Below are positions 6,506 to 14,357 of a stretch of DNA of 14,961 nucleotides, one piece after another. The notes under the pieces are model-generated. The model searched no databases. It saw nothing but the letters and a program-made list of their open reading frames with translations, and was not told where the DNA came from. The stretch is from Treponema sp. (lineage in GTDB: Bacteria > Spirochaetota > Spirochaetia > Treponematales > Breznakiellaceae): positions 1 to 14,961 of the forward strand of contig JAIRXT010000036.1 in the NCBI GenBank assembly GCA_031268125.1, read 5' to 3'. Position 1 is the stretch's first letter. Every line of letters starts with the position of its first letter. Position numbers and translations under genes: made by a program.

Positions 6506-9189
6506 AGGCTGTTTTCCGGGGTTTCCTGGTCCACGCCTACGCGCAGGCCGTCCGGCGTACCGGGTCCCGCCCAGGATCCGGGGCAGGCCGGATTTTCCTG
6601 CTGGGCCGTCTGGAGGACGGCCGCTCCTTTGCCGCCGCGGTACGGCTTTCCTCCGCGGGTTTCCACATATCCGGCGGGGATCTGCCCCGTTCAGCGGCGC
6701 TGCTGTCGTCCCTGCATTACCGGAGCCTCCCCCCCCGGCTGCAGGATTTTTCTGGCAAGGGGGAACTGGTTTTTCTGGATTTTGATTCCCTGGCGGACCG
6801 GGGCCTGGCTTTTCGGATTCTTTCCAACGCGGGCATCCCCTCCCCCGACGGGGCCGAAAAGCCGGCGGAAAGTTTTTTGATGGAGCGGCAGATTCGCGGC
6901 CGGCTGGAGATTCAGGGGCAAAGCCGGCCGGGGCGGTATGTGGACCTGGTCTTTGCCGATCCCCGTATATCCGCCCCTTCTCCCGCCGGGCATACCCCCG
7001 AAATACCGCTGCGGGTTGCTTCTGTCGACATTGAAACCGATACCCGGCCGGGGCCCGGCGAGGGGGCCATCCTGGCTATCGGTGTGGCCTGGGCGGATGC
7101 CCGGCATCTTGATAAGCCGGGAGACGATCCCCCCGGCGGGCCCGGCGAAGATTCCGGCTTTCCCCGGAGGCCGGCCGGGGGCAGGCGGGTGCGGGTCCTG
7201 GGAACGCCGCCCGATCCGGCCCCTCCGCCCGCGGATCAGGGCCCCCGCGTTATGTTTCATCCCGGCGAGGCCGCCCTGCTGCGGGCTTTTCTTGCGGATA
7301 TCCGCAGTATCGATCCCGATGTGCTGACGGGCTGGAATTTTTTGGACTTCGATTTTAAGCAGATCGCCCAGCGCTGCGCCCTCCACCATATCCCCCTGTC
7401 CCTGGGCCGCAGTGATGATGACGAGGCAAAGTACTTCCCCCCCGGTAACAAGGGCCGCAGCGGTTCCGCGGCGGCCCTGGTGCCGGGTAGGCAGGTTGTG
7501 GATGCCCTGCGGGTCTTCCGTGCCGGGGGCCGGGGGTTTTTGACCAATCAAGGCGGCCTGGCCAATCAAGTTGGCCTGGCGGAAACGGACGGCTCGCCGG
7601 ATTCATCGTCCGGTCAGTTTTCTCTGGAGGCGGTTTCCCGGCAGGTGCTGGGGGAGGGGAAGCTGGTAAGTGCCTCCGGGGAAGAGAAACTTGCCGAGCT
7701 TGTGCGGCTTTACACCGAAGACCCGGAGCAGTTCGCCCGGTACTGCCTCCGGGATGCGGAACTGGTGCTGCGGATTCTGGAACGGACCGGGCTTTTCCGC
7801 CTTACGGTGGAGCGGGCCGGCCTTACCGCCGTAAGCCTGGACAAGGCCTGGACCAGCGTGGTCAGTTTTGAGCGGATCTACGGCATGGAACTCCGGCGGC
7901 TGGGGATTGCCCCGCCCTTCCCCAACCCGGACCAGAATGTTTCCGGGGCCGCCGGCGGCACGGTGCTGGAAAGTCCGGCGGGGCTTTTTAACAATATCGC
8001 CGTTTTCGATTTCCGCAGCCTCTACCCCACGATTATGCTGACCTTTAACATCGATCCCCTGTGTCATGCCCGGGCCCCCGCTGCGGACCCGCTTACCGCC
8101 CCCAACGGCGCGGCCTTCTCCCGGGAACCGGGGCCCCTCCCCGGCCTTATCGCCGGGTACTTTGCGGAACGCCGGAATGCTCTGGGCCGGGGGAATGAGA
8201 CCGCCGCCCAGGTATACAAAATCCTGATGAACAGCTTTTACGGGGTCCTGGGGACCCAATCCTGCCGCTACGGCCGTACAGAACTGGCGGGGGCCATCAC
8301 CTCCTTTGCGAAAAAGTGGCTCTATTTTTCCAGGGACTGGTTCCGGGACCGGGGTTTCCGGGTCCTCTACGGGGACACCGATTCCCTTTTTGTGGAAACC
8401 TCCGTGGCCGATGACGGCGGCTACGAAGATTTCAACCGCCTCTGCGGGGATTTGGCCGCCGGACTGAACCGGGATCTGGGGGAACGGATCCGGGAAGAAT
8501 ACGGCTGCCGTTCTTTTATCGAACTTCGTTTTGAAAAAGCCTACCGGCGTCTGCTGCTTCCCCCCCTGCGGCACAGGACGGAGGACGAATCCTCCGGGGA
8601 AGCCCCCGGCGGGACGCAGGGTAAAACCGTCCTCCGCGGCAGGGCCAAGGGCTACGGGGGCTATCTGATTACCGCGGAGGGCGGCGGCCTGGCCGTGGAG
8701 GTTAAGGGCATGGAGGCGGTGCGCAGCGATGTAACGGCCCTGGCCCGGCGGCTGCAGCTTGAACTGCTGGAACTGGTTTTTTCCGGGGAAGGGGAGGACG
8801 CCTTTCGCCGGAAGCTCCGGAAGACCCTGGCGGATCTGGAGGCGGGTAAGCTCGATGCCGAACTGGTGTACCGGAAGCGCCTGTCCCGGCCCCCGGAAAG
8901 TTACACCGCCTCCACCCCGCCCCAGGTAAAAGCCGCCAGGGCCCTGGGCTGGAAGGGCCGGCGGGGAACGGTGGCGTATGTATGGACCGGCGTCGGGGCG
9001 GAACCCCTGTCCCTGCCCCACCAGCCCCTGGACTACCGCCACTATGCCCAGGCCCAGGTGCTGCCGGTGGCCAAGTCCATCGCCGATGCCGTTGAATGGA
9101 ACATCGGCGATCTGTTCCCCGTCAAAGGCCGGAAGCAGGGCGGCGGAAACCCGGACTGCGGCCAAATGGAATTGGAGTTTAACGGATAA
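6478..9189 (+). CDS. polB: Family B DNA polymerase (Pol II type) with 3'-5' exonuclease
   Basis: This 903-residue DNA-dependent DNA polymerase with proofreading is probably used in repair or translesion synthesis as for E. coli Pol II. Exonuclease motifs: Exo I SVDIETD (D184, E186), Exo II NFLDFD (287-292), Exo III YCLRD (422-426). Polymerase motifs: A DFRSLYPTIM (D511), B KILMNSFYG (581-589), C YGDTDS (631-636; D633, D635). All key residues are present, so it should be active. Two low-complexity inserts interrupt the exonuclease domain: a Pro/Gly/Asp/Arg-rich stretch at about 213-250 and a six-residue tandem repeat at about 356-367. The gene is very GC-rich, clearly more so than the lipoprotein downstream. 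The start is uncertain: TTG 6478 is the only usual start codon after the in-frame stop at 6364-6366, and it has no clear ribosome binding site. Confidence 0.9.
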   Translation: MDDGQDRGLKAVFRGFLVHAYAQAVRRTGSRPGSGAGRIFLLGRLEDGRSFAAAVRLSSAGFHISGGDLPRSAALLSSLHYRSLPPRLQDFSGKGELVFLDFDSLADRGLAFRILSNAGIPSPDGAEKPAESFLMERQIRGRLEIQGQSRPGRYVDLVFADPRISAPSPAGHTPEIPLRVASVDIETDTRPGPGEGAILAIGVAWADARHLDKPGDDPPGGPGEDSGFPRRPAGGRRVRVLGTPPDPAPPPADQGPRVMFHPGEAALLRAFLADIRSIDPDVLTGWNFLDFDFKQIAQRCALHHIPLSLGRSDDDEAKYFPPGNKGRSGSAAALVPGRQVVDALRVFRAGGRGFLTNQGGLANQVGLAETDGSPDSSSGQFSLEAVSRQVLGEGKLVSASGEEKLAELVRLYTEDPEQFARYCLRDAELVLRILERTGLFRLTVERAGLTAVSLDKAWTSVVSFERIYGMELRRLGIAPPFPNPDQNVSGAAGGTVLESPAGLFNNIAVFDFRSLYPTIMLTFNIDPLCHARAPAADPLTAPNGAAFSREPGPLPGLIAGYFAERRNALGRGNETAAQVYKILMNSFYGVLGTQSCRYGRTELAGAITSFAKKWLYFSRDWFRDRGFRVLYGDTDSLFVETSVADDGGYEDFNRLCGDLAAGLNRDLGERIREEYGCRSFIELRFEKAYRRLLLPPLRHRTEDESSGEAPGGTQGKTVLRGRAKGYGGYLITAEGGGLAVEVKGMEAVRSDVTALARRLQLELLELVFSGEGEDAFRRKLRKTLADLEAGKLDAELVYRKRLSRPPESYTASTPPQVKAARALGWKGRRGTVAYVWTGVGAEPLSLPHQPLDYRHYAQAQVLPVAKSIADAVEWNIGDLFPVKGRKQGGGNPDCGQMELEFNG
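7544..7579 (+). repeat. 18 bp imperfect tandem duplication inside polB
   Basis: Two adjacent 18 bp units (7544-7561, 7562-7579) match at 16 of 18 positions and encode NQGGLA and NQVGLA. They lie in a non-conserved insert between Exo II and Exo III. In-frame slippage is the likely origin. Confidence 0.85.
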
Positions 9190-9321
9190 AACACCCGGCA
9201 GAACAGCATTACTCGCAGCAACAGTGAAATTAATGTATTTATGTTGGCTAATAATCATTTTTGTAGTTTTATTACATATCAGTATTAATACACGCCGTAA
9301 TTATACTGCGGATTCTTCTTC

Positions 9322-9430
9322 TTGAATTTCCTGAAAAAATATATATCATACTGTTATGGTCTTATGACCAAAAGAGTTGGATCGTTTTAAAATATCATTA
9401 AAACACCGGCAGTTTTTTTTATTGAGAGGA
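9322..9430 (+). promoter_or_regulatory. Promoter, two inverted repeats and RBS before the large lipoprotein
   Basis: The 248 bp gap after polB is AT-rich and holds no gene. TTGAAT (9322-9327), a 16 bp spacer and TATCAT (9344-9349) form a plausible promoter starting near 9356. TGGTC-TTAT-GACCA (9357-9370) lies at the predicted start, and GTTTTAA-N7-TTAAAAC (9384-9404) is a perfect 7 bp inverted repeat in the leader; either could be an operator or a leader structure. GAGAGGA (9424-9430) is a good ribosome binding site 7 nt before ATG 9438. A further 10 bp palindrome GTATTAATAC sits at 9282-9291. I see no convincing terminator for polB. Confidence 0.5.
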
Positions 9431-9437
9431 ATCTTAT

Positions 9438-12400
9438 ATGAATGCGGGAAATATTACCACTAAATTGAAAAAAAATCCATTTAATGTGAAAATTCTCGGA
9501 AAATTCACAGCGTTGGCAGTTCTTTTTTATGCAAGTATTTTTTTTGTATCCTGCCTGAACCCCATCGGGTTTTTCCCGGATCTTGTAGAAATGATTAATA
9601 GTTTTGACAAGACGGCTTCCGGCGATACTTCCCCTCCCGATAAGCCCAATCTTCATCCCGGCCCTGACAAGGGAATTATCGTTTTCAAGAATCTTACCGG
9701 CGGCGCTCTGGAGAAAACGGCGTCCTTTGCCGTTACCGGCCGGGAACACGCTAATGTAAACACAACTGTTACTCTGAGTTCCGGCCAGGAAAAGTCTGTC
9801 GTTCTGTTTCCCGGACATTACGACATCAGCATCAGTTTTGACGGGATGGAAAAGCCTATCACCGGAACCAAGGCCCTTTTGCAGGGCCGGGTAGAATACG
9901 TATATTTTTACGTGGGGAAAGACGGCAAGTACAAGGGGGGAATCAATACGGATTCCGCCTTTGTTTATGGCGATATTAGCTATAACTACTACCAGGATAA
10001 CGAAAATTCCGAAGATAATAAGGACGGCAACCATATACCCAACCCCGGGGAAGGGGATGTGTCCGGGGACAACGACCCCCGGACCGGCCTGCCCCTTGCC
10101 ATGCGGGAGAATTACGGCGTTGTTATTATTCACAATTTGAGCAAGAGTATGCCCCTGCTCAAGCTGGTGTTTGATCATTATACAAATGATGATGTTACCG
10201 GCAATAATTTTGATCTCCATTATGAAATGAATCCGGGCCCGGACAAGGGTAACAGTAAATCTATTGTTCTGCGTCCCGGAGTTTGGAAGGTCCGCTCTGT
10301 CTGGATAGATCCCGCCGATCCCCGCAATACCGGCGGCGTAATCGATACCAGGATAATAAAGACCGGCATTTCTAATTATCTGAATCACCTGTATTTCTAC
10401 AAAGCCGCCGCGCCGGACAACAAGTACTACCTGACGGATAAACCCGATAATACCGCCTGGACACCGCAGCCTGACAGCGGCGACTACCTTAACAACAACA
10501 ATACCGGCGGCGTGGACCTGAAAAATGAGGGACAGATCACCAACGAGAACGAGGATATTAATACCGGCGGTTCCCAGTGGGATTCCCTCAGAAACAATTA
10601 CGGCGTGGTGAAGGTTCAGAATTTAAGCGCCAGGGTGCGGATTACCAAAGTTACCTTTACCCATAACACGGACCACAGCCGGAAATGGGAGATGGGGTCT
10701 GTCGGCATACAGAGCAGCAGATCCATAATCCTGGAAAACGGCACGTGGGATGTGGTTATCGATTACATCTGGGGCAGCCAGCCGGGGAGCAAGACTCTAA
10801 ACGCTTTGGACGTTAAACCCGTGGGTCTTACGAATATCAGGACGCTGGTGTACTTTTATTATTTTGACGATGGGGATAATTCCTGGGAAATAAACGATGA
10901 CTACCGCGTTGAAGGCGGCATCGACGCCCCGCCGGTTTACCAGAATGACGGCGGCAGCGTTGTCTCCGGCGGCGGCAGCGGCGGAAACGAGGGGGATTCC
11001 CCCGGTTCCCTGACCGATGCCAACAAGGGCAGCCTGGGGCTGGTGGTGGTGAAAAACCTGTCGAAAAACGCCGACATAAGCGCCGTTAGTTTTTCAATGG
11101 CGGCCCCCTCAAAAAGCTATTCGATAATCAGTGTTTCAAGGGCGAACCAGATGTCGATCCTCCTGGGGGCCGGGGACTGGACCCACTATCTTGAGTACGA
11201 CTCGGATAAAACGGGACACGGGCGGATTCCCGCCGGAAACAGTACCGGTTCCATTACGGTTACAGCCGGTTCCATTTATACCCTCTACTTCTACCAGGAT
11301 AATACGGGAGGCTACTCGATCATTGACAACTGGCCCCCGGTCTATCCGGCTGCACCGCCGCTGACGGACGGGAACTCGTCCCCCGCCAGTGATAACGAAG
11401 GGTTTCTCCATATCAAGAACGCTTCCTCCAGTACCATTCTGACCAAACTTTCGTACCGGTATAACGGGGCGGATACGGAGATGAATCTTCCGGGGAACGT
11501 GCAGTTGGTTCCCGGGGCGGAATCTGCCAATGACGCCATACTTCCGGTGGGGGCCGTTACCGTCCGGTTCTTCAACGGGGTAAAACAGCGGTGGTCCGGG
11601 GCGATCCCCATCAGCATTAAGGCACGGCAGACCTTCACCGTAACCTACATAGACGGCATGGACATTTCCGATCTGCCCGACGGTTACGGCATGGTCCGGG
11701 TTACGAATAAATCTTCCGAGGCGGTCCAGTCCGTTGTTTTTTACGACACCCAAATGAATGCCCGTCCCGAATTGTTCACCCTGGTGTCCGGTGATACCGA
11801 CTCCGTCCGCGTCCCCATCGGCGCTTATGTGACGCGATTCAAAATGGAATCCTTTACATCGGAATTTATCGTTACCATTGACAATAAGAGCAACCGGATT
11901 GTGGCGGTTACCATCACCGATCAGAGTGTTACGGATAAGTCAAATGTGAGCAACCCTGACAAAACGGTGGGGGGGATCAGAATCTTTAACGAGTATCCCA
12001 TGAACGCCGGCTCCGCAGCTTATTTGGACACCAAGATTTTTAAGTACAATCTTTACAAGGTGGACATAGAACCGGGGACGGGAAAGCATACCAATGGGAA
12101 TAACCCGGACTATTTGTTTGACGGAACAAAGCCCTATAAGCCGGTTATGCGCGGCCAGAACGAAAACATATCAACCATCGTGCCCGGTTTGTATAAACTG
12201 GAAATAATCGCCGGGTCATATCCGTGGACAAGTTATAAGGAGGGGATTGTTATTAACGGCATTGCGTTGAATGAGAATCTGATCACCTATGACTGCGGGG
12301 AGATGCTCATTGTTGCGGGCGAGGAACGGCAGTACCGCTTTAACAACTATCACAACGAGAAGGACACCCCCAAGGGGTATGTTACCTTCTACCTGAGTAT

Positions 12401-12839
12401 GTCGGATAATGACAATACCATGTCCATAGTGCATTTTGAAATCGCCGTTATGTCGAAAGCCAAACTGACGGCTGCCGAAATAGAAACTATATACAACAAA
12501 CCCTGGACCGCTTCAACGCCGATTGATGCGGTAAGGGAGTTTGCCAAATGGCCGGGCGCATGGGTCGGGGCAATCCAGGGGCCCTATGCCCCCAAGGATA
12601 CGCTGGCATTTGAATGGGGCGGAATACTGAACAGTTTTACTAACCATGCCGGCCCCTTTGCCATACCGCCGGGGATATACTGGACCAGGTACAACGACAA
12701 CTGGGGCAGCGGAGTTGCCCACGGCGGCAACGAAGGCTACTGGCGTCTTGTTGATCTAAGGGGCTACGCGGGGCAGCAGGTGAATTGTGCTTCGGACCAT
12801 TCTGTGGGAAACAACTGGGCGCCGGTCCCCCAGAAGTAA
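9438..12839 (+). CDS. Large modular lipoprotein with six to seven beta-rich repeats
   Basis: This 1133-residue protein is predicted to be exported and lipid-anchored. A basic N-terminus and a hydrophobic core end in a lipobox FVSC, so the mature protein starts at C39 (CLNPIGFFP). Related modules of about 85-130 residues follow: 79-165, 226-332, 388-485, 533-629, 654-740, 750-829 and, more diverged, 845-975. Each begins with G-hydrophobic-x-V-x-N-L/A-S, has a central PG-x-Y/W turn before a beta-strand, and the first four end in YFY followed by a D/N/G-rich turn. This suggests repeated beta-sandwich domains of the carboxypeptidase-regulatory or PEGA kind, though I cannot name the family. Gly/Ser/Asn/Asp-rich linkers separate them (503-530). 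A distinct Trp/Gly-rich domain occupies about 980-1133. Adhesin, glycan-binding or structural surface roles are all possible. An insertion element follows 4 nt after the stop codon. Confidence 0.85.
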   Translation: MNAGNITTKLKKNPFNVKILGKFTALAVLFYASIFFVSCLNPIGFFPDLVEMINSFDKTASGDTSPPDKPNLHPGPDKGIIVFKNLTGGALEKTASFAVTGREHANVNTTVTLSSGQEKSVVLFPGHYDISISFDGMEKPITGTKALLQGRVEYVYFYVGKDGKYKGGINTDSAFVYGDISYNYYQDNENSEDNKDGNHIPNPGEGDVSGDNDPRTGLPLAMRENYGVVIIHNLSKSMPLLKLVFDHYTNDDVTGNNFDLHYEMNPGPDKGNSKSIVLRPGVWKVRSVWIDPADPRNTGGVIDTRIIKTGISNYLNHLYFYKAAAPDNKYYLTDKPDNTAWTPQPDSGDYLNNNNTGGVDLKNEGQITNENEDINTGGSQWDSLRNNYGVVKVQNLSARVRITKVTFTHNTDHSRKWEMGSVGIQSSRSIILENGTWDVVIDYIWGSQPGSKTLNALDVKPVGLTNIRTLVYFYYFDDGDNSWEINDDYRVEGGIDAPPVYQNDGGSVVSGGGSGGNEGDSPGSLTDANKGSLGLVVVKNLSKNADISAVSFSMAAPSKSYSIISVSRANQMSILLGAGDWTHYLEYDSDKTGHGRIPAGNSTGSITVTAGSIYTLYFYQDNTGGYSIIDNWPPVYPAAPPLTDGNSSPASDNEGFLHIKNASSSTILTKLSYRYNGADTEMNLPGNVQLVPGAESANDAILPVGAVTVRFFNGVKQRWSGAIPISIKARQTFTVTYIDGMDISDLPDGYGMVRVTNKSSEAVQSVVFYDTQMNARPELFTLVSGDTDSVRVPIGAYVTRFKMESFTSEFIVTIDNKSNRIVAVTITDQSVTDKSNVSNPDKTVGGIRIFNEYPMNAGSAAYLDTKIFKYNLYKVDIEPGTGKHTNGNNPDYLFDGTKPYKPVMRGQNENISTIVPGLYKLEIIAGSYPWTSYKEGIVINGIALNENLITYDCGEMLIVAGEERQYRFNNYHNEKDTPKGYVTFYLSMSDNDNTMSIVHFEIAVMSKAKLTAAEIETIYNKPWTASTPIDAVREFAKWPGAWVGAIQGPYAPKDTLAFEWGGILNSFTNHAGPFAIPPGIYWTRYNDNWGSGVAHGGNEGYWRLVDLRGYAGQQVNCASDHSVGNNWAPVPQK

Positions 12840-12842
12840 GGG
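12833..12842 (+). repeat. Left copy of 10 bp target-site duplication
   Basis: GAAGTAAGGG includes the lipoprotein stop codon TAA (12837-12839). The identical 10-mer follows the element at 13085-13094; counting the preceding A, the match is 11 bp. Confidence 0.85.
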
Positions 12843-13084
12843 CTAAACTTGACCCACAACGTTCCACCGGGGCCGGGAAATTGCCGGAAAAACGCATGTA
12901 GAATCCGCCTTCGCTATCTTCGATACGCTCCGGCAGAGAATTCCATATGTTTTTCCGGCCTTTTTCCCGGCCTCGGATACACGACACGGGTCAAATTTAG
13001 CTTTATTGTGGGGAAGAGATATATACAAGGTGTTACATTTGCTCCACAGCGCATTTGACCGGGTTAAATTGTGGGTCAAGTTTA
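12843..13084 (-). mobile_element. MITE-like element copy A (about 242 bp)
   Basis: The ends are perfect 16 bp inverted repeats: TAAACTTGACCCACAA (12844-12859) and its complement (13069-13084). A perfect 10 bp direct repeat flanks the unit. It encodes no transposase, so it must be moved in trans. The interior holds a second inverted repeat, with arms at about 12867-12904 and 12938-12976 built on GGCCGGGAAA and GCCGGAAAAAC, which could fold into a long hairpin. A further copy of the terminal motif (GGGTCAAATTTA, 12988-12999) lies inside, so the element may have a nested structure. A homologous copy in opposite orientation is at 14449-14699. The element separates the large lipoprotein gene from the IclR gene. 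Confidence 0.85.
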
Positions 13085-13094
13085 GAAGTAAGGG
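13085..13094 (+). repeat. Right copy of 10 bp target-site duplication
   Basis: GAAGTAAGGG matches 12833-12842 exactly and abuts the right terminal inverted repeat of the element. Confidence 0.85.
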
Positions 13095-13126
13095 AGGGGT
13101 ATTTGTAATTTAGTGTTTACAGTCTG

Positions 13127-13909
13127 CTAAGCTTCCCAGCCCAGTTCCCGGGATGCCTGGAGGCCCAGGTCTTTGAGACAGGCGGTTATTTCGGCGCAGC
13201 GCTCTTCCCCCATCCGGGTAACGGGGGCGGATACGCTGATGGCCGCCATTACACAGCCCTGGCAGTCCCGGACCGGGACGGCGACACAGCGTACCCCTTC
13301 TTCACATTCTTCGTTGTCAAGGGCGTAGCCCCTGTCACGTACCAGGGCCAGCTCCCGCCGCAGGGCGTCGAGGCTGGTGATTGTTTGGCCGGTGAACTGG
13401 GGGAAGCCCCGCTTTTTTTCCAACTCCTCAAGCTGCCGGTCCGAATAGTTGAGCAGGTGCAGTTTGCCTACTCCGGTGGCGTGCATGGGGGCAATATGGC
13501 CGATGCGGTGCAATGTGCGGAGCATTCTGCCGGGGCCTTCCTCGGTGGCAATGTAGACCATCTGCATGTCCCGCTCTACGCAGAGGGAGGCCGATTCGTT
13601 AAATGTGCCGGCCGCCTGCTTGACGTATTTGGAAAGGGACCAGACGAAGGGATAACTCCGGCCCGCCCGGGCTCCAAGTTCCACCAGTTTTAGGGTGAGG
13701 TAGTAGCATGACGTTACGGGGTCCTGTCCTACATAGCCATAATCAATAAAAGTGTTAAGAAAACGCAGCAGGGTGCTTTGGGGTATTTTTAGTTCCCGGG
13801 CCAGGTCCTGAAGCCGGGCCGGCGAACCGGTATAGGTCATTCCTTCAAGGATCTGCAGCGCCTTTCGCAGGGACTGATTTTTTTTGATTCCTTCGCTTAC
13901 CTGTTTCAT
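13127..13909 (-). CDS. IclR-family transcriptional regulator
   Basis: This 260-residue protein has the normal family length. An N-terminal winged helix-turn-helix (about 10-70) contains RLQDLARELKIPQSTLLRFL as the recognition segment. The C-terminal effector-binding domain shows HATGVGKLHLL (143-153) and the signature DNEECEEGVRCVAVPV (198-213). IclR proteins are usually local repressors or activators of small-molecule catabolism that bind palindromes. Here the gene stands alone on the minus strand, next to insertion-like repeats, so its target operon is not obvious; the amino-acid cassette 8 kb away and the adjacent lipoproteins are candidates. Autoregulation is likely from the tandem palindrome just downstream of its promoter. 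The ribosome binding site before ATG 13909 is weak (AGG). Confidence 0.93.
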   Translation of the reverse strand: MKQVSEGIKKNQSLRKALQILEGMTYTGSPARLQDLARELKIPQSTLLRFLNTFIDYGYVGQDPVTSCYYLTLKLVELGARAGRSYPFVWSLSKYVKQAAGTFNESASLCVERDMQMVYIATEEGPGRMLRTLHRIGHIAPMHATGVGKLHLLNYSDRQLEELEKKRGFPQFTGQTITSLDALRRELALVRDRGYALDNEECEEGVRCVAVPVRDCQGCVMAAISVSAPVTRMGEERCAEITACLKDLGLQASRELGWEA

Positions 13910-13942
13910 GCTGCCTATGTTGTTCCATAAACGGTTGCCGTA

Positions 13943-13969
13943 AGGTCAATGACCTAAGGTCGATGACCT
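13943..13969 (-). promoter_or_regulatory. Double palindromic operator for the IclR-type regulator
   Basis: Two 13 bp palindromes stand one base apart: AGGTCAATGACCT (13943-13955, perfect around a central base) and AGGTCGATGACCT (13957-13969, one mismatch between arms). They repeat with a 14 bp period and cover about +4 to +30 of the predicted iclR transcript, an ideal position for autorepression. Confidence 0.7.
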
Positions 13970-13979
13970 TGCCTATGAA

Positions 13980-14008
13980 ACTATAGCGGCGGCGGCAGGA
14001 ATTGTAAA
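13980..14008 (-). promoter_or_regulatory. Sigma-70-type promoter of the IclR gene
   Basis: On the minus strand TTTACA (14008-14003), a 17 bp spacer and TATAGT (13985-13980) match the consensus at 5 of 6 positions each. Transcription would begin near 13973, immediately before the double palindrome, giving a leader of about 64 nt. Confidence 0.7.
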
Positions 14009-14290
14009 CACGGCCGCCGGCAATTCCAAATTCAAAATTCCAAATCCGAAAAGAGACATAAAAAATTATCGGGGGTCCTGTCGGCTGGAAAAATCCGGGG
14101 CCCCCACCCCAGATTCCTTCCACCGCCACCCCCCGTTACTTGTTTCGCCTCTCTTTTCGCCGGTATCCTCATCGTGAATTACCTTATGCCAAGGGTTTTT
14201 CAAGGTAAAAAATGGTCAAACGGCTGCAGGTACGGGTTTATACTGCATAACGAGTCTGTACAATTTTACTTTTACAAAATTTTTTGATGG
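14009..14290. other. Non-coding stretch between divergent units
   Basis: No gene is evident here. AATTCCAAAT occurs twice (14022-14031 and 14036-14045), a 14 bp-period AT-rich repeat just upstream of the iclR promoter. TTACCTT and AAGGTAA form a loose inverted repeat around 14179-14208. Composition shifts from GC-rich to AT-rich toward 14290. Confidence 0.4.
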
Positions 14291-14326
14291 AAAAACCGGA
14301 AAAACCGTGGTTTTTTTTTGGTTATG

Positions 14327-14351
14327 TGCTATATTATTCTAAAAGCAGGAG
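14327..14351 (+). promoter_or_regulatory. Extended -10 promoter and Shine-Dalgarno before the repeat cluster
   Basis: TGCTATATT (14327-14335) is an extended -10 after an AT-rich stretch with a T9 run; no strong -35 is seen. AGGAG (14347-14351) is an excellent ribosome binding site 6 nt before ATG 14358. These signals look like the genuine 5' end of a gene. The coding region below them is soon overrun by element sequence, so they may be the displaced expression signals of the lipoprotein at 14731. Confidence 0.45.
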
Positions 14352-14357
14352 TATGCC

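Noticed and set aside
6729..6736. Short C8 run in polB and G8 run near 2724-2731 as phase-variation tracts
   Set aside because: Runs of eight occur by chance in GC-rich coding DNA and both genes are intact and housekeeping-like or metabolic.
6691..7569. 292-codon minus-strand frame opposite the polB 5' half
   Set aside because: Antisense shadow of GC-rich coding sequence, with no family features.
7603..9258. Long open frame of 551 codons on the minus strand opposite polB
   Set aside because: It mirrors a very GC-rich gene with all polymerase motifs on the plus strand; the translation is Gly/Pro-rich with no recognisable domain.
9190..9321. Small gene between polB and the lipoprotein
   Set aside because: Only very short ORFs are present (for example about 15 codons from an ATG near 9241) with no ribosome binding site.
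9387..10388. 333-codon minus-strand frame over the lipoprotein start
   Set aside because: It is antisense to a gene with a signal peptide, RBS and promoter, and has no recognisable motif.
12640..12987. Shared peptide ERIE(D/N)S.GGFYMRFSGNF in both element copies as a conserved small protein
   Set aside because: A 1 nt indel upstream shifts the frame between copies, and substitutions are not biased to third positions, so shared DNA explains it.
12843..13084. Element hairpin as a CRISPR-like or tRNA-type structure
   Set aside because: There are only two copies, inverted and far apart, with no regular spacers and no tRNA features; the TIRs and target duplication fit a MITE.
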